Of a DNA stretch of 45,895 bases, positions 8,335-15,627 are shown one piece after another. Both the position numbers and the translations under genes were made by a program. This DNA is from Pseudomonadales bacterium. GTDB taxonomy: Bacteria > Pseudomonadota > Gammaproteobacteria > Pseudomonadales > Azotimanducaceae. Positions within the stretch are counted from its first letter, which is position 1, and every line of letters starts with the position of its first letter. The notes beneath the pieces were generated by a model. It saw nothing but the letters and a program-made list of their open reading frames with translations. It did no database searches and had not been told where the DNA came from. The stretch spans positions 1 to 45,895 of the forward strand of contig JAFMIA010000019.1 of assembly GCA_017854255.1 (NCBI GenBank), read 5' to 3'.

Positions 8335-8514
8335 TTAGGTGTCAGTGGATGGCGCTTGTTGTAATAAAGCTTCAAAGCGGCGGGTACTGCATTCTGCGCT
8401 GCAATATACCTCCCGCGGTAAACCGGCATAAGGTTGATGCAGTTCCTTAATTTCTGGCGTTGTGTAATACATCGGTGTGATGACGTCCGCTTCACAGAAT
8501 GCGCATTGTTGCAT
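8335..8514 (-). CDS. Small Cys4 (zinc-finger-like) protein of 59 residues
   Basis: A short frame begins MQQCAFCEADVITP and ends QAPSTDT, 59 residues. It carries CAFC at residues 4-7 and CSAEC at 38-42, a spaced cysteine quartet typical of small zinc ribbons. The ATG follows AGGAG at eight bases. The gene fits exactly between the LLM gene (50 bp gap) and the MBL gene (46 bp gap) on the same strand. A longer 76-codon frame in another phase covers the same bases, but it has no cysteine pairing or ribosome site that I can see. I do not recognise the family; the role could be a structural zinc protein or accessory factor for the flanking enzymes. Confidence 0.72.
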   Translation of the reverse strand: MQQCAFCEADVITPMYYTTPEIKELHQPYAGLPREVYCSAECSTRRFEALLQQAPSTDT

Positions 8515-8564
8515 GGTAGCTGCTCCTGGTATGTCAACCTAAGTCGACGGATCCCTCGCTGGGA

Positions 8565-9608
8565 TTACTGAATCGAATGAATTAAGTCTGTGGCTTCTGC
8601 AAGGGTCTCGGTGCGCTCTCGCCAGTTTCGACCGGAGGTGCTAATTCGCAGGGTTGTAACGCCGGCGGCGGCATAGGCCTTAATCCGCTCAACAATCATC
8701 TCTCGCGTGCCGATGAGATTGGTTTTAAGCACCATTTCATCGGGTACGGCGCGAATTGCGGCCTCTTTATCGCCACTCACCCATAAGGCTTGAACTTCCT
8801 CGGCAGCCTCCGCGTAACCGGCGCGTTTGAACGCATCATTATAAAAGTTGGTCTTCGCCGATCCCATTCCGCCTAACGTAAAAGCCATAGCGGGCCGTCG
8901 GGCTTCGATCAGGCGTTCAACATCGTCATCGATCTCTAAACTCCCGCCCACCTGCACATCGATATCGGCAAGCGTTCGGCCTGATTTCGCAAGACCTCGT
9001 AGGAGCGGTTCTAAAAAGATATCGGCTTGCTCTGGCATAAACGACGTGCCCAGCCAGCCATTGGCAAGCTCGCCCGTCATTTCCATCGCTTTTGGGCCAA
9101 GGGTTGCTAAATAGATGGGCAGATCAGCCTGCGGCGGCTGGGACAGACGGATGGGTTTGCCTTCACCCCCTGGCCTTGGCAACACATAGTGCTTGCCCTC
9201 ATAAGCAATGCGCTCGCTGGCAAGGCCCAGCTTGATAATATCAACGCACTCACGCAATCTTGACAGGGGTTTGGCAAAGGATGCGCCGTGCAACCCTTCG
9301 ACCACTTGTGGGCCGGAGACGCCTAAACCCAAAACGAACCGGTTATTGGAAACGGTTCTGAGGCTTTGCGCCGTCATGGCAATCATCGGCGGCACGCGTG
9401 AGCTAATTTGCATAATGCCCGTGCCCAATTTGATATGCTGCGTTTTGGCAGCGAGATAGGCCAGCGGTACAACCGCGTCCATGCCCCAGGCCTCGGCGGA
9501 CCAGACATAATCGACGCCCATGGTGTCAGCAGCAACGGTGTAGTCGACCAATTCATTCCAGTCATCGCCGTTGTAGTAGGCGCTTCCAATTCCAATGGCA
9601 ACTTTCAT
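8565..9608 (-). CDS. LLM-class (luciferase-like) flavin/F420-dependent oxidoreductase
   Basis: A 347-residue paralogue of the protein at 1039-2058. It shares YVWSAEAWGMD (about residues 34-44), KLGTGIMQISSRVP, LGLGVSGPQVVEGLHG and AKPLSRLRE, so the barrel core and substrate loop are conserved. Such enzymes transfer hydride to or from F420 or FMN and are common in lipid and xenobiotic catabolism; direction and substrate are unknown. It is first in the minus operon with the Cys4 protein and the two MBL hydrolases, and divergent from the second acyl-CoA dehydrogenase, so the 174-bp gap probably holds promoters for both. The Shine-Dalgarno is weak (GCGAGCG). Confidence 0.85.
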   Translation of the reverse strand: MKVAIGIGSAYYNGDDWNELVDYTVAADTMGVDYVWSAEAWGMDAVVPLAYLAAKTQHIKLGTGIMQISSRVPPMIAMTAQSLRTVSNNRFVLGLGVSGPQVVEGLHGASFAKPLSRLRECVDIIKLGLASERIAYEGKHYVLPRPGGEGKPIRLSQPPQADLPIYLATLGPKAMEMTGELANGWLGTSFMPEQADIFLEPLLRGLAKSGRTLADIDVQVGGSLEIDDDVERLIEARRPAMAFTLGGMGSAKTNFYNDAFKRAGYAEAAEEVQALWVSGDKEAAIRAVPDEMVLKTNLIGTREMIVERIKAYAAAGVTTLRISTSGRNWRERTETLAEATDLIHSIQ

Positions 9609-9651
9609 TTAGACGCTCGCTATGAGAAAAAGAGGAATATACCAAATTCCG

Positions 9652-9678
9652 AAGTCGCAAGTCGTGTACAAAGTCGTG
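9652..9678. repeat. Direct repeats AAGTCGTG in a divergent promoter region
   Basis: AAGTCGTG occurs twice with a 12-bp period (9659-9666 and 9671-9678), preceded by a related AAGTCG at 9652. They lie between the divergent LLM and acyl-CoA dehydrogenase genes and could be a tandem regulator-binding site. The same stretch also lies in a 25-codon plus-strand frame encoding a very basic peptide (9622-9699), which has no ribosome site. Confidence 0.3.
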
Positions 9679-9782
9679 AAGGCGGCCAAAAAACGCTAAA
9701 TCGAACCGCGAATTGCGCGAATGCTGAAGGGTTTGGATGATTGCCACATCATTTTGATTACAGATCAAAGTAAGGATTGTTG

Positions 9783-10922
9783 ATGCCAGAACAACTACCG
9801 GAAAGTTATTTAGCCGTTCTGAAACAGGCCGAGGATTTTGTCGCACAGGAAATCGTGCCACGCGGCGAGCGGTTGGGGCTTGGCGAACCGCTCACGAAGC
9901 TGGGCGCGGAAGTGCGAGTGGCCTCAAAGCAGGCTGGGTTTTTCTATAAGACGCAGCCCAAAGCCTTTGGCGGCGACCCGGCGGGGGCCTTGGAGCTGAC
10001 AATGCTTCGAGAATATTGGGCGGGTGTTAACTCGGAACTCACCCGATTTATTTTTGGCCCGGGCCCGGGCCTCTTGCACGAGGCGACGGGCGAATTGGCG
10101 CGCCAATTTTTAGAACCCGTCATGGCAGGTGAGAAACGAGGCGCGTTTGGGTTTACCGAGCCTGATAACGCGCCGCGCCCGACCTGGGCGGTCTTGGCAA
10201 ACGATGAACTGACGCTCAATGGCCAAAAATCCTACGTCACAGGTGGTGACTCTGCCGATTTTTTATCAATTCTGGTCAACGTCGAAGATCCCCTTGGCGC
10301 GAAGTTGGGCACGGCAATGGTGGTCGTCGACCGTGGGGCGCAGGGCGTTATGCTGCAGGACACGTTTACCTCGATGGAAGGTGGCGGGCATGCTGCTTTT
10401 CGGTTTGAGGGGGTCAAGGTCCCAAGCTGGCAAATCATCGGCAACCTCGGCGAAGGCATGCCGCGGGCGCTGGCCAATATTGGTAATGTTCGATTGATGG
10501 TTGCAGCGGAGGCGATGGGCATGAGCCTGTGGGCGCTCGACTACCTGAACCAACACTTATTGGCGCCCCATCGGACAGGTGGTTCGCTTGGCGATAAAGA
10601 GGGCGTCCGCCTGCGGTATGCTGAACTCCGTATTCAAGCATTCGCTGGCCGGAGTGTCTTGTATCGGGCGGCGCGACGGGCAGATGACCCGGGTAACAGT
10701 GTTAACGAGGTGATCGCAGCAAAAGTATTTTGCACGGAGGTTGCCAGTACGATTATCGATTGGGCCGTGCAGTTAGTGGGCGGACAAGCCTTGGTTGTCG
10801 GACATCCATTAGAAGCGCTTTATCGTCGGGTGCGCTCTTTACGACTGGTGGAAGGCGCTAATGATCTTTTGCGGTTAAATTTGGCGAAGGGTAACTTAGA
10901 ACTTGGAAAGGGGGATCTATGA
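9783..10922 (+). CDS. Acyl-CoA dehydrogenase-like flavoprotein
   Basis: A 379-residue member of the acyl-CoA dehydrogenase superfamily. GAFGFTEPDNAPRPT at residues 120-134 replaces the usual F/Y-x-x-TEPxAGSD-loop, GQKSYVTGGDSADF is the middle-domain strand, and the C-terminal helices end in a VEGANDLLRLNLAKG segment like the catalytic region of the family. The divergent flavin loop (TEPDNAPRPT rather than TEPxAGSD) suggests an atypical substrate. The ATG lies six bases after AAGGA; two TTG codons just upstream are in frame but overlap that site. Its stop overlaps the transporter start (ATGA), so uptake and first oxidation may be made together. Confidence 0.85.
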   Translation: MPEQLPESYLAVLKQAEDFVAQEIVPRGERLGLGEPLTKLGAEVRVASKQAGFFYKTQPKAFGGDPAGALELTMLREYWAGVNSELTRFIFGPGPGLLHEATGELARQFLEPVMAGEKRGAFGFTEPDNAPRPTWAVLANDELTLNGQKSYVTGGDSADFLSILVNVEDPLGAKLGTAMVVVDRGAQGVMLQDTFTSMEGGGHAAFRFEGVKVPSWQIIGNLGEGMPRALANIGNVRLMVAAEAMGMSLWALDYLNQHLLAPHRTGGSLGDKEGVRLRYAELRIQAFAGRSVLYRAARRADDPGNSVNEVIAAKVFCTEVASTIIDWAVQLVGGQALVVGHPLEALYRRVRSLRLVEGANDLLRLNLAKGNLELGKGDL

Positions 10923-12232
10923 GTCAAGAAAAAACCAAAGATATGCGGAAGGTCGCACTGACGTCGCTCTCTGGAACGAGCATCGAGTGGTATGACTTTT
11001 TTCTCTATGGCACCGCGGCGGCTGTGATCTTTCCTCAAGCCTTTTTTCCACAAGACCTTCCGACCATGGTGGTTTTAATTGCATCTTTTAGTACCTTTGC
11101 GGTGGGGTTCTTAGCGAGACCGCTCGGCGGGGTTATCTTTGGTCATTTTGGCGACCGGATCGGCCGCAAGAAAACGTTGGTGGTTGCGCTGATGATGATG
11201 GGGGTTGCGACGACCTTGATTGGCTTTTTGCCAACCTATCAGTCGATCGGTGTGATGGCGCCGCTGCTACTGGTGGTGCTGCGATTTGTTCAGGGTCTGG
11301 CGATCGGAGGCCAGTGGGGCGGGGCCATGTTGCTGGTGACGGAGAGCGCGCCTAAGGATCAACGAGGCTGGTATGGCGCCTATGCTCAGGCTGGCGCGCC
11401 CGTCGGCGTTATCCTCGCCAACCTTGCTTTTTTGGGCGTGAGCGCCAGTTTGTCCGAAGCCGACTTTATGGACTGGGGCTGGCGTCTACCCTTTATCGCC
11501 AGTTTTGTCCTGATTTTGATCTCGATGTATGTGCAATTAAAACTGGAAGACACGCCTGCTTTTAAAGCCCTTGCTGCCAATCAGGCGCCAAAAGATGCGG
11601 TGCAACAAACCGTCGTAAAATCGCCGGTCGTTGAAGTACTGCGGCGCTATCCAAAGCGGATCGTGCTGGCGGCGGGCGCATTCTTGTCGATTCAAGTTAC
11701 CTTTTACATTTTGATTGCGTTTGTTGTGGCCTATGGGGTTAATTCGCCAACCGTTACGCTGTCTCGAGACATGATGTTGACCGCGGTGTTGGTGGCGGCT
11801 GCGATCATGGTGCCATCGCAATTTTATTTTTCGGGATTATCAGATCGACTGGGCCGTAAAACAGTCTATCGGTGGGGCGCGATCTTGACCGGGCTTTGGG
11901 GTTTTGCCTTATTCCCGCTGATTGATACCGGCCAACCCGTCCTGATTTGTTTCGCGGTGACCATGGGGCTCGTTTTTCTTGGGATGCAGTACGGCCCACA
12001 AGCGGCTTTTTTTACGGAGCTGTTCAGTACTGAAGTGCGTTACTCCGGCGCATCCCTCGGCTACCAGCTTGGCGCGATTGTCGGTGGCGCCTTGGCGCCA
12101 ACCATTGCGGTCTTGTTGTGGAACAACTTTGGTATCTTTTGGGTGTCTGTTTATATTGCTCTGGCCGCAATCCTCACGCTGATATCGCTGTCACAATTAA
12201 CGGAAACGCAAGGCAGTGATTTAATGGAGTGA
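10919..12232 (+). CDS. Major facilitator superfamily transporter, metabolite:H+ symporter (MHS) type
   Basis: A 437-residue polytopic membrane protein with about twelve hydrophobic segments. The MHS subgroup is indicated by SLSGTSIEWYDFFLYGTAAA at residues 16-35 and GHFGDRIGRKKT at 75-86 (motif A between helices 2 and 3), repeated as SGLSDRLGRKT in the second half. Relatives (ShiA, ProP, KgtP types) bring in organic acids, betaines or shikimate with protons. Translational coupling to the acyl-CoA dehydrogenase suggests a carboxylic acid as substrate, which is inference. The following antiporter gene starts 92 bp later and may have its own promoter. Confidence 0.9.
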   Translation: MSQEKTKDMRKVALTSLSGTSIEWYDFFLYGTAAAVIFPQAFFPQDLPTMVVLIASFSTFAVGFLARPLGGVIFGHFGDRIGRKKTLVVALMMMGVATTLIGFLPTYQSIGVMAPLLLVVLRFVQGLAIGGQWGGAMLLVTESAPKDQRGWYGAYAQAGAPVGVILANLAFLGVSASLSEADFMDWGWRLPFIASFVLILISMYVQLKLEDTPAFKALAANQAPKDAVQQTVVKSPVVEVLRRYPKRIVLAAGAFLSIQVTFYILIAFVVAYGVNSPTVTLSRDMMLTAVLVAAAIMVPSQFYFSGLSDRLGRKTVYRWGAILTGLWGFALFPLIDTGQPVLICFAVTMGLVFLGMQYGPQAAFFTELFSTEVRYSGASLGYQLGAIVGGALAPTIAVLLWNNFGIFWVSVYIALAAILTLISLSQLTETQGSDLME

Positions 12233-12324
12233 AGTGGGCTCAAGCTGTTTTGAAGGCGTGTTCAAGCAATCAACGCCAACCCTGACGCCGCCGCTTATAT
12301 AAAGTCCGTTACTAGGAGTAATAT

Positions 12325-13677
12325 TTGGATATTCAGAACACCTGGCTTGTACTGCTCCCGGCCGTCATCACCGTCTGCGTCGCTGTTGTTAGCCGACGAC
12401 CGATCGAATCACTGCTAGCAGGAATATTGGTCGGCCTTTTGATGCTCGGCCCAACCACGGCATTGGATCAGTTTTCAAACATGCTGCTTGAGGTCATGAT
12501 GAGCGAGACCATTGCTTGGGTCATCATTGTCTGCGGTCTCATGGGAAGCTTGATTATGTTGCTGTTACGGGTAGGGTCGGTCGATGCCTTCAGCGAAGCC
12601 CTCGCCGCTAAAGCCAAGAGCTCAAAGAGTGCATTGATGTATACCTGGCTGTTGGGGATCATCGTGTTTATCGACGACTATCTCAACGCCTTGGCCGTTG
12701 GCGCTGCCATGCGCAAGGTGACAGATCAGTTTGGGGTTTCACGCGAAAAGCTTGCCTACGTCGTCGACTCGACCGCAGCGCCCATCTGCGTGCTGGTTCC
12801 CATTTCGACTTGGGCCGTGTTTTACGCAAGCCTTTTTCAAGAATCCGGATTTGCAGAACCGGGTCAAGGTATGGACCTCTACATCAGTGCCATTCCCTAC
12901 ATGATTTATCCGATCGTGGCCGTGTTGTTAGTTCCCTTGGTCGCTTTGGAGGTCATTCCTGCATTCGGGCCGATGAAAGCGGCAGAGCTAAGAAGCGCTC
13001 AGAGCCCACTTCGTCAGCCAGCGACCTTGACTGACGAAGACAACACGCAAGAGCCTGATCGTGAAGTTCGGCTGTATCATTTCTTACTGCCGTTAGCGAC
13101 CTTGATCGGGTTTACCCTGTGGTACGAGCTTGACGTCCAGATCGGAGTGATTGCATCGGTGACGCTCACTATTTTACTCTTCGGTGCTCAGCGACTCCTC
13201 GCCTGGACTGAGATGTTTGATGCGGTTCTCGACGGCATTAAAATGATGCTGCCTGCGCTCACGATTGTTGTTATCGCATTTGTCTTTAAAGAGGTGAACG
13301 ATCAATTGGGGTTACCCAACTTCGTCATCGCAAATATCGCGCCCTTAATGACGCCGTTACTGTTTCCCGTGGTTACGTTTTTAACCATGGCGCTTATCTC
13401 CTTTGCCACTGGATCTAGCTGGGGCGTTTTTGCGATTGCCATTCCGATTATCTTGCCGTTAGCCACAAGCGTTGGGGTCAGCATACCGCTCGCCATTGGT
13501 GCCCTATTGTCGGCCAGCGCTTTTGGGAGCCATGCCTGTTTTTATTCCGATGCCACCGTGCTCGCCGCCCAAGGCAGCGGCTGTGATGTCATCGATCACG
13601 CGCTGACTCAGATCCCGTACGCTTTGATTGCTGCGGCGATGTCTTGCATTGGCCTCACACTCATTGCTGCCTTTTAA
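12325..13677 (+). CDS. NhaC-superfamily Na+/H+ antiporter or ion-coupled permease
   Basis: A 450-residue inner-membrane protein with about eleven hydrophobic segments. The motif FIDDYLNALAVGAAMRK at residues 115-131 and the stretch STAAPICVLVPIST near 149-162 are diagnostic, as I know the family, of the NhaC-like group (PF03553). A TTG start is supported by AGGAG six bases upstream; no better ATG is in frame nearby. Members exchange Na+ for protons, or malate/lactate in some branches, so it could also be an organic-anion permease serving the upstream catabolic genes. It converges with purU 19 bp beyond its stop. Confidence 0.85.
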   Translation: MDIQNTWLVLLPAVITVCVAVVSRRPIESLLAGILVGLLMLGPTTALDQFSNMLLEVMMSETIAWVIIVCGLMGSLIMLLLRVGSVDAFSEALAAKAKSSKSALMYTWLLGIIVFIDDYLNALAVGAAMRKVTDQFGVSREKLAYVVDSTAAPICVLVPISTWAVFYASLFQESGFAEPGQGMDLYISAIPYMIYPIVAVLLVPLVALEVIPAFGPMKAAELRSAQSPLRQPATLTDEDNTQEPDREVRLYHFLLPLATLIGFTLWYELDVQIGVIASVTLTILLFGAQRLLAWTEMFDAVLDGIKMMLPALTIVVIAFVFKEVNDQLGLPNFVIANIAPLMTPLLFPVVTFLTMALISFATGSSWGVFAIAIPIILPLATSVGVSIPLAIGALLSASAFGSHACFYSDATVLAAQGSGCDVIDHALTQIPYALIAAAMSCIGLTLIAAF

Positions 13678-13696
13678 AGAACGGTCATCCTCAAAA

Positions 13697-14557
13697 TCAG
13701 TCAAAGACGATGGTTTTATTGCCGCTGATAAAGACCCGGCGCTCAAGGTGTGAGCGCACAGCGCGGGCGAGCACCACGCGTTCTATGTCCTTGCCCAAAC
13801 GAATCAGATCTTTGGTTTGGTGCCGGTGACTGACCCTTGACACATCTTGCTCAATAATCGGTCCCTCATCCAGATCTTCGGTGACGTAGTGGCTGGTTGC
13901 GCCAATAAGCTTGACCCCCCGCTCAAACGCCCGTTGGTAGGGGTTTGCGCCCATGAAACTGGGTAAGAAGCTGTGATGAATATTAATCATCTGACCGTTA
14001 TAAGCCTCGCAGATCGTACTTGGTAACACCTGCATGTATCGCGCAAGGATCACTGCATCCGGTTGAAGCTGCTCGAGGGCTTCGGCAACCTGATGGAAGC
14101 CGGCGGCTTTATTGTCCGGGATGATTGGAATGTACTTGAATGGGATGTCATAGAATTCCACGAGTCTGCGCAGCGACTCGTGGTTCGAAATCACAGCGCT
14201 AATCGTGCAATCAAGCTCACCATTATGCCAGCGGTGCAATAGATCATTCAGGCAGTGCGATGCCTTGCTAGCAAATAACACGATACGCTGTTTTTCTGCC
14301 GTGTCATGCAGTGCCCACTGGAGATTGAAATCGATGGCGATCGCACGAATGCCCGCTTTAAAGGCCTCGATTTGATCCCCGATTGAGTCGGCCTTAATTT
14401 CATTGCGCATGAAAAATAAACCTGAATCTTGGTCCGAATGATAGTTAGCTTCAGTGACCCAGCCGTTGAGAGAGGCAATCAATTCACTGACGGTGGCAAC
14501 GATGCCGACGCGATCTGGACAGGTCAAGGTTAGGATATATCGATGTACTGCTTTCAT
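13697..14557 (-). CDS. purU: Formyltetrahydrofolate deformylase
   Basis: A 286-residue protein that hydrolyses 10-formyl-THF to formate and THF, balancing one-carbon and glycine pools. An N-terminal ACT domain (YILTLTCPDRVGIVATVSE, residues 7-25) is joined to a formyltransferase domain with NIHHSFLPSF at 192-201 and DLDEGPIIEQD at 228-238. These contain the catalytic Asn192, His194 and Asp230 equivalents. Length matches PurU of other proteobacteria. It faces the NhaC-type gene and has an inverted-repeat-rich 305-bp region upstream, but I see no clear riboswitch there. Confidence 0.95.
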   Translation of the reverse strand: MKAVHRYILTLTCPDRVGIVATVSELIASLNGWVTEANYHSDQDSGLFFMRNEIKADSIGDQIEAFKAGIRAIAIDFNLQWALHDTAEKQRIVLFASKASHCLNDLLHRWHNGELDCTISAVISNHESLRRLVEFYDIPFKYIPIIPDNKAAGFHQVAEALEQLQPDAVILARYMQVLPSTICEAYNGQMINIHHSFLPSFMGANPYQRAFERGVKLIGATSHYVTEDLDEGPIIEQDVSRVSHRHQTKDLIRLGKDIERVVLARAVRSHLERRVFISGNKTIVFD

Positions 14558-14862
14558 GGCCCGCTCTTAAAAAAAGAGGGAGCTTATTCTCATCATTGAT
14601 TCCAGGCAAGTTGCCCTAAAGCGTTCGTGCGTCGACGTGTTTAGACGGCCAAAACCGAGTTGTTTTCGGCAGCCCTCGACGTCAGGCAACGTCGTAGATT
14701 AGCAGACAGGCGCTCGCGCAATGCGCCGCAGTCTCAGTAGGCGCCGATCGTCATGATGCCGAAATCAAAAAGCGCCGAAACAGTGCGTCGGTCAGATTGC
14801 GGGTCATCGTAATTTGATCGGGATCGAGTTACATTAAAGGCTTGTCATGAGGGTCTCAGCCG
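14558..14862. other. Intergenic region with three inverted repeats
   Basis: No convincing gene. Visible structures are a bulged 7-bp stem CCAAAAC/GTTTTcGG at 14649-14669, a perfect CGACGT-6-ACGTCG at 14677-14694, and a GGCGC/GCGCC stem just downstream. They lie between the divergent purU and the small-protein gene, so could be operators, a structured leader or a small RNA. No promoter with both hexamers is clear. Confidence 0.35.
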
Positions 14863-15135
14863 ATGGCCAAGAATAAGAAATTATTGAACGAAACCGGGTT
14901 GTTAAGAGAAGGCATCCGAATCGGAATGCGGTACGCTGAAAAACGCGGGGTGGTTGAGTTTGAGGCGACGGATTCGCATCATGAAAAGGTCGAGTATCTC
15001 TATCGATTGCTGGTTCATGATCGTTTGATTCAACCTTTGGCTAAGATGGATCTCTCCCAAAAAGCCATGGCGCACAAGCTGGCTTTGTGGGTCGCCAAGC
15101 AATTGCCGAAAGACCATCCTTTGTTGCAAGAATAG
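14863..15135 (+). CDS. Small conserved protein, DUF5062-like
   Basis: A 90-residue soluble, helical, basic protein. The central VEYLYRLLVHDRLIQPLAK and the end HKLALWVAKQLPKDHPLL match my memory of a short gammaproteobacterial family (DUF5062) of unknown function; this identification was not checked by search. No signal peptide or metal motif is visible. The ribosome site is weak: an alternative ATG 15 bases upstream is out of frame. The final codons and stop are built from the first unit of a 17-bp tandem repeat. It stands alone between purU (divergent) and the secreted-protein gene (convergent). Confidence 0.7.
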   Translation: MAKNKKLLNETGLLREGIRIGMRYAEKRGVVEFEATDSHHEKVEYLYRLLVHDRLIQPLAKMDLSQKAMAHKLALWVAKQLPKDHPLLQE

Positions 15136-15178
15136 ATTCGTTTCAAGAATAGATTTGTTACAAGAATCGTCATTGTTA
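15127..15178. repeat. Three-unit 17/18-bp tandem repeat overlapping a stop codon
   Basis: Units are 15127-15143 and 15144-15160, which differ at two bases, and a degenerate third at 15161-15178. The shared core is CAAGAATAGATT. The TAG of the first unit is the stop codon of the small DUF5062-like gene, so repeat-number change would leave the protein end intact. Confidence 0.7.
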
Positions 15179-15306
15179 CAAAGACCGTTCTGTTGTTCTG
15201 ATGTCAGCGACCGCTTCATACCGCGCAACGGTAGATGCTCGGATCTCTTAGCGTTGGTTTCTTCAGGGGTGAAAGGCCGCAAACCCTAAAATTTTTTAAG
15301 CATCGA

Positions 15307-15627
15307 CTAGGGGTTGGATGCGCTATGGTCTTCTGCGAGATCGGGGTTGGATTCAGGCTGTGTCTCGCAGGTCCAGCCGAGGGCGGTGAACTTAGCGGTT
15401 AGCGCGTCGGCTCGAGCCTCACAATAGCCAATCTGCCTTTCAGCACGCCACGGATAAGTGATCTCGCCTTCATTGACCTTTTTGTAACGTACCTGGCACG
15501 GCACCGCAATCTCGTTTGATTCGTATTCAACGCTGATGACCCGCTGAAGGTCTCCAAGGCTGCAAAGCGTCTCAGCAGCGAGGTTGCCCGAGACGAGCGC
15601 CGTGGCTAAGAGCGCAAGGCGGATCAC
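15307..15627 (-). CDS. Small secreted protein with four cysteines, unknown function
   Basis: Starting at a GTG that overlaps the carboxyltransferase stop (GTGA), the product is 106 residues. It has a signal peptide MIRLALLATALVSGNLAAE (cleavage likely after LAA), then a mature domain with Cys22, Cys44, Cys69 and Cys87, suited to two disulfides in the periplasm. The patterns VPCQVRYKK and AERQIGYCEARA recur, as far as I recall, in short uncharacterised proteins of Pseudomonas and relatives. A start 20 codons further upstream is open but would lie inside the carboxyltransferase gene and spoil the signal peptide. Coupling to an acyl-CoA enzyme is unexplained. Confidence 0.65.
   Translation of the reverse strand: MIRLALLATALVSGNLAAETLCSLGDLQRVISVEYESNEIAVPCQVRYKKVNEGEITYPWRAERQIGYCEARADALTAKFTALGWTCETQPESNPDLAEDHSASNP

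Noticed and set aside
8307-8537. 76-codon minus-strand frame overlapping the Cys4 gene
   Set aside because: No Shine-Dalgarno and no recognisable composition; the 59-residue frame in another phase has a good ribosome site and paired cysteines and fits the operon better.
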